From the IMG/VR virus record IMGVR_UViG_3300030451_003826, positions 7,503 to 27,655 of that record: DNA of 20,153 nt; one strand, written 5' to 3'. The notes under the pieces were generated by a model. The model saw only the letters and a list, made by a program, of their open reading frames with translations. It had not been told where the DNA came from and ran no database searches. The first letter of the stretch is position 1; each line of letters starts with the position of its first letter. The stretch is from a virus. Made by a program: the position numbers and the translations under genes. This document shows positions 1 to 7,700 of the stretch, one piece after another.

Positions 1-615
1 AGCATGGACGACAAAGAAATAAAACGAAAAAAACTAGCGTTAAAAGAGCAAGTTGCTGACGCTAGAAAGCACTTAGACGGCTTAAAGTCTAAATATTATG
101 AAGAAGTCAAAGCAAGAGACAAAAGGTTAACGCCAGAGCAACAGAAAGCTGTAGACTTTTTCAACAGGTATAACAAGGAGCAAGAAGTTGCTGGTGACAA
201 CCATAAAGTTTTTATAAATAAAACAAACCAGGTTTTCAACAAAGATTTCAAAGGTTTTGAATACAATGTTGGAGAAAAGAGGTTTAGGTTGAACATCAAT
301 GACGTTGCTCAGGTAAAAGAGACTCAAAGTAACGCAGATAATTTATTTAAAAAGTTTTTAAATGAAGATAATGTTATAGGTGATGCTCAAGGTTACCACA
401 AAAGCATTTACACTGCAATGAATCCAGATGTAGTTGCAAGACACTTTTATGAACAAGGTAAAGCTGATGCTATGAAAGAAAGAATAGCAAAAGACAAAAA
501 TGTTCAACTTAATCCTAGACAAACTCAAGGCGAGGTTAATGTCGGTGGTATGAAGTTTAAAGTGTTAGGTAATGATTCTAATTCGTTAAAGTTAAAAATG
601 CGAAAAAGAAAATAA
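1..615 (+). CDS. Probable capsid scaffolding protein, C-terminal part (cut by left window edge)
   Basis: The frame is open from the first base. A Met codon sits at base 4, but the real start may lie upstream, so this is treated as partial. The visible 203 residues are very rich in Lys, Glu, Asp and Asn and are predicted to be largely helical. Residues 1-60 look like a coiled coil (KEIKRKKLALKEQ, then KSKYYEEVKARD). A block around residues 105-160 (NADNLFKKFLNE, then YHKSIYTAMNPDVVARHFYEQGKAD) resembles the C-terminal portion of scaffold-type proteins encoded just before the capsid gene in marine phages. The C-terminus is strongly basic (LKLKMRKRK), as in scaffolds that bind capsid protein through a charged helix. 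It ends 26 bases before the capsid gene. The role is inferred from position, charge and family resemblance; no catalytic motif is visible, so a protease-scaffold fusion would need the missing upstream part. Confidence 0.6.
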   Translation, partial: SMDDKEIKRKKLALKEQVADARKHLDGLKSKYYEEVKARDKRLTPEQQKAVDFFNRYNKEQEVAGDNHKVFINKTNQVFNKDFKGFEYNVGEKRFRLNINDVAQVKETQSNADNLFKKFLNEDNVIGDAQGYHKSIYTAMNPDVVARHFYEQGKADAMKERIAKDKNVQLNPRQTQGEVNVGGMKFKVLGNDSNSLKLKMRKRK

Positions 616-641
616 TTAATAACATTTAAAAATTTTAAAAA

Positions 642-2210
642 ATGGCAACAGCATTTACGGCCGGTGGGTCGTTAAACAGCGTGCCAACAGCAAACAAGCA
701 AACGTTAACATCAAACTATATTGATTTTACGTCTAGTGATACTGCTGGTTGGGCACAACAATATCTTCCAGATTTAATGGAAGCGGAAGCTGAAGTGTTC
801 GGTAATAGAACAATTGGAGGTTTCTTAGAGATGGTCGGCGCAGAAGAGCCGATGTCTGCTGATCAAGTAATTTGGTCAGAGCAAGGTAGATTACATTTAG
901 CTTACAAAGGTAACGCTAGAGACGCTACTGCAAACGCTTATGAAATTACTATAACTAAAGACGTTGATGGTAATGCAATGGGTGGTAAAACTACAGGTAT
1001 TAGAGTTGGTGATTTAGTGGTTATGTCAGAAGCAGGTTCTAAAAACAAAGTTGTAAAAGGCTATGTTTTCTTAATCGCTGATGAAACTATTTCTTCTGTA
1101 GTTTATCAGAAAATTACTGTTAAAACTTTTGACGGTCTTAACAATCACTTTACTGACACAGATACAGAAAGCGCTACAGCTGACAATATATCTTTGTTTG
1201 TATATGGTTCTGAGTATGGTAAAGGTACTTCAGGTAGAACTAAAGCTATTCAGCCTGAGTTTAAATCTTTCACTAACAAACCAGTTATTATGAAAGATAT
1301 GTATGAGGTTTCAGGATCTGATGCATCTCAAATTGGTTGGATCGAAGTTTCCGGTGAAGACGGACAATCAGGTTACATGTGGTATTTAAAAGCAGCTGGT
1401 GACACTAGAATGAGATTTGCAGATTACTGCGAAATGACTTTAATAGAGCACGAGCGTGTAGATATTGACAATGACGCTACTGATGGTTTTGACCCGTTAA
1501 CAGGACATGCAGCAGGATCTGCTTCAGGTTCTCAAAACACTGCGGCAGGTACTATATCTGGTACTGAAGGTTTATTTGCAGCTGTAAAGTCAAGAGGTAA
1601 TGTATTTGATGGTTTATTAGCGAATACTGCTACTAACTTTTCAGGCGCAAATGTTTTAGCTGACTTTGATAAAATCTTAGCTGAGTTTGATAAGCAAGGT
1701 GCTATTGAAGAATACATGATTTTTGGTAACAGAGACTTAATGCTTAGCATTGATGACATGTTAGCTAGTATGAATTCTTATGGTAGTGGTGGTACTTCTT
1801 ACGGAGTATTTGACAACGACGAAGATATGGCTCTTAATTTAGGTTTCTCTGGTTTCAGAAGAGGTTCTTATGACTTCTACAAGTCTGACTGGAAATACTT
1901 AAACGACTTATCTACTAGAGGAGGTGTTGTTGGTACAACAAACGTAAGAGGTATATTTGTACCAGCAGGTGTTACATCAGTATATGACCAGCAATTAGGA
2001 AAGAACTTAAAGCGTCCTTTCTTACACTGCAGATACAGAGCTTCTCAAATGGAAGACAGACGATTCAAAACTTGGACTACTGGTTCAGTTGGAGCGGCTA
2101 CTTCTGATTTAGATGCTATGCACATGCATTTCTTAACTGAAAGATGTTTAGTAACTCAAGGTGCTAACAACTTTATGTTAGTAGAAGGAACTGGTAGCTA
2201 CGATAGCTAA
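642..2210 (+). CDS. Major capsid protein (HK97-type fold expected)
   Basis: This 522-residue protein should form the icosahedral shell. Residues 37-85 (WAQQYLPDLMEAEAEVFGNR, then GGFLEMVGAEEP and DQVIWSEQGRLH) are a block I recognise from major capsid proteins of uncultured marine and crAss-like phages. A second typical block is around residues 345-372 (DKQGAIEEYMIFGNRDLM), and the C-terminal part carries the usual RCLVTQGANNF stretch. Length fits the family at roughly 500 residues. The Gly/Ser/Ala-rich stretch near residues 285-310 may be a surface loop. The start at 642 follows an AT-only leader containing the dyad TTAAAAATTTTAA and has no Shine-Dalgarno sequence. Scaffold-like gene upstream and a strong terminator directly downstream fit a very highly expressed capsid gene. 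The HK97 fold is inferred from family knowledge rather than visible in the sequence. Confidence in the assignment is high. Confidence 0.88.
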   Translation: MATAFTAGGSLNSVPTANKQTLTSNYIDFTSSDTAGWAQQYLPDLMEAEAEVFGNRTIGGFLEMVGAEEPMSADQVIWSEQGRLHLAYKGNARDATANAYEITITKDVDGNAMGGKTTGIRVGDLVVMSEAGSKNKVVKGYVFLIADETISSVVYQKITVKTFDGLNNHFTDTDTESATADNISLFVYGSEYGKGTSGRTKAIQPEFKSFTNKPVIMKDMYEVSGSDASQIGWIEVSGEDGQSGYMWYLKAAGDTRMRFADYCEMTLIEHERVDIDNDATDGFDPLTGHAAGSASGSQNTAAGTISGTEGLFAAVKSRGNVFDGLLANTATNFSGANVLADFDKILAEFDKQGAIEEYMIFGNRDLMLSIDDMLASMNSYGSGGTSYGVFDNDEDMALNLGFSGFRRGSYDFYKSDWKYLNDLSTRGGVVGTTNVRGIFVPAGVTSVYDQQLGKNLKRPFLHCRYRASQMEDRRFKTWTTGSVGAATSDLDAMHMHFLTERCLVTQGANNFMLVEGTGSYDS

Positions 2211-2221
2211 TAGCAATTATT

Positions 2222-2253
2222 AAAAAGGGGAGTTAATCCTCCCCTTTTTTTTT
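2222..2253 (+). terminator. Intrinsic terminator after the capsid gene
   Basis: An 11-base arm (AAAAAGGGGAG, 2222-2232), a 6-base loop (TTAATC) and a perfectly complementary arm (CTCCCCTTTTT, 2239-2249) run into nine T residues (2245-2253). It starts 11 bases after the capsid stop codon. The G/C core stands out sharply from the AT-rich surroundings. T7 also has a terminator just after its capsid gene (T-phi after gene 10), so partial readthrough to the downstream late genes is a reasonable inference. Confidence 0.9.
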
Positions 2254-2275
2254 AACTTTTAAATTATATAATATT

Positions 2276-3079
2276 ATGGCAAAAAAACAAAAAACTGAAA
2301 AGGTGGAGGCACCTGTTGTTGAAGCGCCAGTCGTTACAACAACAAAACCTAAAAAACCTACATGGGAAGTAAAAGACAGAACTTATGTTTTAAAAGACAT
2401 GAGCCCTTTATCGTATCACTTAAGGTCTTCTGGTTTATATTATTTTGATGAAGAAAAAGGATACGAAAGAGAAGTTTGTTATTCGAGAAACCAAAGAACT
2501 TGCTTTGTAGATGAAATGAAAGGTGATATTAGAAGAGGTCATGTTTGGTTTAGAAATGGAATGTTATATGTTCCTAAAAACGAAGTTATGCTTCAAAAGT
2601 TTTTGTCTTTATATCACCCAAGTAGAGATAGAGTTTATGCAGAAGTTAAACCTGAAGAAAGAGCTGCTAATCAAATTGATTATATAGAGGCAGAAATAGA
2701 TGCTTTAAACTTAGCAAAAAGCTTAAACGTTCAAGAAGCAGAAGCTATATTACGTGTAGAAATAGGTTCTAGAGTGTCAGAGATGAGTTCTAGTGAATTA
2801 AAAAGAGACTTATTACTGTTTGCTAGAAAATCACCTTTAACGTTCTTAGATATAGCAGGAGACGATAACGTTCATATTAGAAACATTGGTGTAAAAGCCG
2901 TTGAGTCTGATATTTTAAAACTTTCACCAGATCAAAGAACATTTACTTGGGCTTCGACTGGTAGAAAAATAATGACAGTACCATTTGACGAACACCCATA
3001 TAACGCATTAGCTCATTGGTTTAAAACTGATGAAGGAATGGAAGTGTTTAAAAATGTAGAAAAGCGATTAAACTCGTAA
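2276..3079 (+). CDS. Conserved phage protein of unknown function, capsid-adjacent
   Basis: I recognise the 267-residue sequence as a type commonly encoded between capsid and connector genes in uncultured marine phages, but I know of no assigned function. Residues 1-30 form a Lys/Ala/Pro/Val linker with a direct repeat of EAPVV. The conserved body starts near residue 35 (TYVLKDMSPLSYHLRSSGLY) and continues through YFDEEKGYEREV, TCFVDEMKGDIRRGHVWF and YVPKN. The second half is helical (residues 130-200, including ALNLAKSLNVQEAEAILRVE) and ends with FDEHPYNALAHWFKTDEGME. There are only two Cys residues, so a zinc finger is unlikely. Position suggests a head-completion or head-auxiliary role, comparable to the auxiliary capsid proteins next to the capsid gene in crAss-like phages. 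That is inference from synteny only. It lies between a terminator and a stem-loop, so its expression may be set separately from its neighbours. Confidence 0.65.
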   Translation: MAKKQKTEKVEAPVVEAPVVTTTKPKKPTWEVKDRTYVLKDMSPLSYHLRSSGLYYFDEEKGYEREVCYSRNQRTCFVDEMKGDIRRGHVWFRNGMLYVPKNEVMLQKFLSLYHPSRDRVYAEVKPEERAANQIDYIEAEIDALNLAKSLNVQEAEAILRVEIGSRVSEMSSSELKRDLLLFARKSPLTFLDIAGDDNVHIRNIGVKAVESDILKLSPDQRTFTWASTGRKIMTVPFDEHPYNALAHWFKTDEGMEVFKNVEKRLNS

Positions 3080-3085
3080 TTATCC

Positions 3086-3127
3086 TATAGTGAGTAACCA
3101 CTCGTGTAGGGTGGTTACTTAACTATA
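3086..3127 (+). promoter_or_regulatory. Long imperfect stem-loop in the intergenic space
   Basis: Two perfectly complementary 9-base arms (AGTAACCAC, 3093-3101, and GTGGTTACT, 3111-3119) enclose a 9-base loop. The helix extends outward through a G-U and a T-A pair, one bulged A, and five more pairs (TATAG 3086-3090 with CTATA 3123-3127), giving about 16 pairs. No T-tract follows; the next bases are A-rich and lead straight to the ATG at 3139. This argues against a standard terminator on the + strand and leaves an RNA processing site, a transcript-stabilizing hairpin or an operator as options. The function is unknown. Confidence 0.6.
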
Positions 3128-3138
3128 AAAAATATAAA

Positions 3139-3876
3139 ATGGCAGTAAACGTAGACACAGTATATCAAAGAGTATTAGCACTAGCTAACAAAGAACAAAG
3201 AGGTTACATTACGCCTCAAGAGTTTAACCTATTGGCTAATCAAGCTCAAATATCTATATTCGAGCAATACTTTTACGATAAAAATCAAAGAGAAAGACAA
3301 GAGCCAGATCCAGATCATCATACTAGCGAAACAAATATAAGTAAATTAATAGACGAAAAACTAAAGCCTTTTGCGTCTTTTCAAACTGTAACAAGTGGAA
3401 CTACATTTCCAACTACTGTAACTGTTGGTGGTGTAGCTTTAGATATTTTTCAGTATGGTAACATAGTTGTTTCTAATAGATTTATATGTAAATATATGGA
3501 AAGAACAGAGCTTGAAACTATTTTACGCTCTGATAGACATATGACTTATAATTATGATTGGGATCCTATATGGACAGACTCAATGACTGGCTCTGAAGAT
3601 ATTGAAGTTTACGGTAACAAAGGCCAGCAACTTACTTCTAATATAACAGTAGAATGTTTTAGAATACCTAAAACTGTAAACTGGGGTTATGTTGTTGTGA
3701 GAGGTGTAGCTTTATTTAACAGTAATGTTGCTGTTAACTTTGAACTACATAGAAGTGAAGAAGATACTTTAGTTAATAAAATTTTAGAACTAGCAGGTAT
3801 AATAATGAACAAGCCTGGTCTAGCTACTTTAGCTGGAGAAAAAGACAAAGTAGAAAAACAATTACAAAAAATATAA
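3139..3876 (+). CDS. Virion structural protein, probable head-tail connector/ring protein
   Basis: This 245-residue protein opens with a helical block (VYQRVLALANKEQRGYITP, then QEFNLLANQAQ) that I recognise from structural proteins of marine Bacteroidota-type phages. That block is followed by FEQYFYDKNQRERQ. The middle (residues 85-205) looks beta-rich. The C-terminal helix (residues 213-245, EEDTLVNKILELAGIIMNKP, then VEKQLQKI) is the part expected to pack against the portal or neighbouring ring. Size and position between capsid and stabilization-type genes fit one of the ring or adaptor proteins that extend the portal in podoviruses. The start follows the stem-loop and an A-rich leader with no Shine-Dalgarno sequence; only four bases separate it from the next gene. 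A more general virion protein cannot be excluded, since the specific ring function is inferred from context. Confidence 0.62.
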   Translation: MAVNVDTVYQRVLALANKEQRGYITPQEFNLLANQAQISIFEQYFYDKNQRERQEPDPDHHTSETNISKLIDEKLKPFASFQTVTSGTTFPTTVTVGGVALDIFQYGNIVVSNRFICKYMERTELETILRSDRHMTYNYDWDPIWTDSMTGSEDIEVYGNKGQQLTSNITVECFRIPKTVNWGYVVVRGVALFNSNVAVNFELHRSEEDTLVNKILELAGIIMNKPGLATLAGEKDKVEKQLQKI

Positions 3877-3880
3877 ATAA

Positions 3881-4783
3881 ATGGGTTTAACTAATACAAA
3901 TAATAGTGCATATTACGGTACCTCTGGAGATCACGGTGGTTACAGGTACTTAACTTTTTTAGAGTTAGTTAATGGTTTTAACGCGGCTTATGTTGGTCAC
4001 GGTAAGATATGTGAGCATGTTGATGCTAGAGATATTAACTATCACGCTACAAGAGCTTTGCAAGAATTATCTTATGATACTATTAGAAGTAAAAAAGATT
4101 GGGAGGTTGTTATACCTTCTACTTTAGTTTTAGTAATGCCTCATGACTATATAAACTACATAAAATTATCTTGGATAGACGATGGTGGTATTAAGCATAT
4201 TATATACCCAACTAGATTTACCGGTAATCCATCTCAGTCTCAACAAATAATAGCCGATCATGGTGGTTTTAGTTCAACCGCTACTTACGACGAAACATCT
4301 ACAGCTAGAGAAAGATTTGAAGCTAGAGAAGTTGACCCAAACACTGGTAGTCATAATACTGATAAAGATGTTTACGATGCTTTATTAGGTAGTAGATATG
4401 GTTTAACACCAGAGCATGCTCAAACAAATGGTAGTTTTTATATAGATCAAGACGCTGGTAAGTTTCATTTTAGCTCTAACATGGCTGGTAAAACTGTTAT
4501 GCTAGAATATATAACTGATGGCATGGTTACAGATAACAGTGGTGAGTCACCTGTTTTAAATCCAGACGCAACATTAATACCTAAGCTTGCTGAAGAAGCT
4601 ATTATAAAATGGATACTATATGGTGTATTATTAGCTAAAGCTAATACTCCAGCAGGTTTACTAGCTCAAATAAAAAAAGAAAGATTTGCTGAAACTAGAA
4701 AAGCAAAAATAAGATTATCTAACTTCAAGTCTGAAGAGATAACTCAAATAATGAGAAACAGTACTAAGATTATAAAACATTAA
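3881..4783 (+). CDS. Virion structural protein, probable second connector/head-completion protein
   Basis: The 300-residue protein has an N-terminal region with TFLELVNGFNAAYVG (residues 25-39), then a helix with HATRALQELSYDTIRSKKDW, then a strand-rich block (VVIPSTLVLVMPHDYINYIK) and LSWIDDGGIKHIIYP. I have seen this order in connector-like proteins of marine phages, where helices pair with a beta segment as in P22 gp4 or T7 gp11 neck proteins. Residues 125-200 are probably a variable loop region rich in Thr, Asp and His. The C-terminal part (KLAEEAIIKWILYGVLLAK, then KKERFAETRKAKIRLSNFK) is a basic helix bundle. The tight spacing, four bases from the gene before and three from the stabilization gene after, supports co-assembly with both. 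The assignment rests on family resemblance and position, and no enzymatic motif is visible. Confidence 0.6.
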   Translation: MGLTNTNNSAYYGTSGDHGGYRYLTFLELVNGFNAAYVGHGKICEHVDARDINYHATRALQELSYDTIRSKKDWEVVIPSTLVLVMPHDYINYIKLSWIDDGGIKHIIYPTRFTGNPSQSQQIIADHGGFSSTATYDETSTARERFEAREVDPNTGSHNTDKDVYDALLGSRYGLTPEHAQTNGSFYIDQDAGKFHFSSNMAGKTVMLEYITDGMVTDNSGESPVLNPDATLIPKLAEEAIIKWILYGVLLAKANTPAGLLAQIKKERFAETRKAKIRLSNFKSEEITQIMRNSTKIIKH

Positions 4784-4786
4784 TAT

Positions 4787-7700
4787 ATGCCGGAATTAAA
4801 AAGAAATTTTGCTACTGGTAAAATGAATAAAGATCTTGATGAAAGACTTTTTGCCACAACAGCTCAAGGTCAATACCGAGACGCTTTAAATATACAAATA
4901 TCTACTACAGACACAGATGATATTGGTACTGCTCAAAATATAATGGGTAATACTCAAATGACTAATATGTTTGATTATACAGCTATTGATATACCAGACA
5001 CAGCTACTGTAGTTGGTAAAGTAGCAGCACCAGATGAAGATAAAATATATTATTTTGTGTCAGCCGGTGATTTTAACAATAATAATACAACAGTACCAGA
5101 TAAAAGAAAAAATTATATAATAGAATTTGACACTGTTGCAGAAAAATTAAAATACGTTTTTGTAGATATATATGAAGTAAAAAAATCGTGTTTATCAACT
5201 CAAGCTCTTGACCATGTAACTGTCGCTGCAGAATCTAATGGAGGTGGTAGCGTTGGTAATTTAACAGGCATTAGAATAGGTATGAATGTGCATGGTGTTT
5301 TTACTAACGGATCTGGTGGAAGTATAACACATCCAATATCAGGTGTTTCAGTATCGAATGGTGGAACATATAGTATTTTTCGTGATGATAAAGTTGTTGT
5401 TACAGATATACAATGGGATAGTAGCAATAACAGATGGAAAATATTTACATCTGTAAATCTAACAGTATCTACTAGTGATGATATTAAATTTACAGCTCCT
5501 AGTGCTTTAGAGTTTGATAAAAATACTTTAATAACAGGTGTAAATGTATTAGACGGTAATATATATTGGACAGATAATAAGTCTGAGCCTAAAAAAATAA
5601 ATATAGATAGAAGTATAAAAGGTACTGGTGGTTTTGTTTATTTAGTCGGAGCGCCTACGCCGCTAACTGGTTTTAATAACACTAGTACATCTGGTTCTGG
5701 TTCTACTTTTAGTGGAAATACTAATTATTTTCATACTAGATTAGTTGCTGATATAGAAAATAATGGTTACTTAAGAGTTGTAACTTCTGCAGATGGTAAA
5801 AAAGCTGTTTATGCTGATAGAAAATATGTTACTGTAATAAAAAAAGGCCCAACACAACCTTTAGAACTAGACATGTATAGAAGTGATGAGCCTAGAATAA
5901 ATGCTACTGGAGAAGAAAATCCAACTTTTGTAACGCACACTACGCCTAGTGGAGCTCATGGTAGTGTTTTTGATGATGGAACTGGTAATCTAATAGAATC
6001 TGGAACAACTGTTTCTATAGATTTTGATAGTGTTGTAGATTTTAGAGTTGGTGATATTATATTCTTTATACCTGAAGGTGAAAGTGATGATGATTCTGTT
6101 GGCGTGTATGGTGAAATTACAGACGAACAAGATTCTGTTGTAAGAGCAGAAGTAATAACTTCTAATGTTGCTAGTGCAAATTCTTTAGCTTCTTCTGGTT
6201 TTGAAATAAGAATACTATCTATATCTCCAGAGTTAAATCTTTCATCTGGTTTTACTTTTGTTGTAAGAAAAAAAGTTGGTGAACCTTTATTTGAGTATAC
6301 TTTTGCTAGATTTGGTTATAGGTATAAGTATCAAGATGGAGAATATTCTACCTTCTCTCCTTGGTCACAAGTAGCTTTTTTACCAGATTTTTATGAGTAT
6401 TTTCCTAAAAAAGGCTTTAACCTTGGTATGAGAAATCAATTAAGGTGTCTAAAGCTTAAGTATTATTTTTATCCTGAAGAAATATTATCTCAAGATGTTG
6501 TTGAAATTGATTTACTTTATAAAGAAACAAATAACCCAACTGTATACACTATAAAAACTATAAAGAAAACAGATGGGCATCCTATATGGCCAGATTTAAG
6601 AAGTTTTCCTCATATTGATACTGGAACTGATGAACCAAGTAGAGGCATATATAAAGTTACTACAGATTTAGTACATGCTGTTGTAGCTTCTAACCAGTTG
6701 TTAAGACCTTATGATAATGTTCCTAGAAAAGCTAAAGCACAAGAAGTTTCAGCTAATAGAATTATTTATGCTAATTATTTACATAATTACAATGCTCAAG
6801 ACCCTGTTATAAGTGTTACTAGGCAAACTAAAAATGTTTTAGATTCTAGCGATTATGCCCTTCCTTCTGTTAAGTCTATGAGAAATTATCAAATAGGAGT
6901 TGTTTTTAGTGATGAGTATGGTAGAGAAACACCTGTACTTACTTCTAAAGAAGCTATGATAAATTTTGATCAAAGTGCTTGCGATAAAAGAAATAGAATA
7001 ATAGCTAGATTATCTAACGGAACAGAAATACCTTCTTGGGCTAAATACTACTCTTTTTATATAAAAGAAACTTCTTCTGAGTATTATAGTTTAGCTATGG
7101 ATAGATGGTACAATGCTGCTGACGGTAATATATGGTTAAGTTTTCCTTCTTCTGAAAGAAACAAGCTAGATGAAGAAACATTTTTAATATTGAAAAAAGC
7201 ACATGGTATTGATCAAGCTGTTACTCAAAAAGCTAGATATAAAATACTAGCTATTGAAAACGAGGCTCCAGATTTTATAAAAACAAAAAAGAAAGATCTT
7301 GGTATGTTTAGAGATAACACTAACAGGTTGATTGGTAATTCAACTAGAGGTTATCCTTTACAAGACACTACTTTTATAACAGTAGATTTAGAGTCGTTTG
7401 AACAAGTATATGGTGATGATGCTCATTTAGAATTTGCTAGTATCGATAAAATGACTATAATATTTGGTGGAGGCGGAAACTTTTCAGACGAGTATGAAGT
7501 TGCAAAAGTTAGTAAAATTGTTAATGATGATATATATAAAATAAAACTTGTTGGTAGAGTAGATGATGACGCTGCTTTTATTAGTCCAGATGATTCTTTT
7601 GCTAATGGAATACCTGATTTAACTTTTCAGTTAATAGAATATCAAGTAGAAAATAAACCTGAGTTTGATGGTAGGTTTTTTGTAAAGATTTACAAAGATC

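Noticed and set aside
621-641. TTAAAAATTTTAA dyad before the capsid gene as an operator.
   Set aside because: It is a pure A/T palindrome in an A/T-only leader, expected by chance, and more simply part of the unstructured translation leader.
2267-2272. TATAAT just before the gene at 2276, resembling a -10 box.
   Set aside because: No -35 element lies about 17 bases upstream (a T-tract is there), the transcript would start inside the coding sequence, and TATAAT is expected by chance in such AT-rich DNA.
3085-3098. On the minus strand, ACTCACTATAGG matches the downstream half of the T7 RNA polymerase promoter.
   Set aside because: Only 12 bases match; the specificity part upstream (TAATACG in T7) does not. 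It would fire away from every gene here, and the bases are explained as one side of the stem-loop. Treated as chance.
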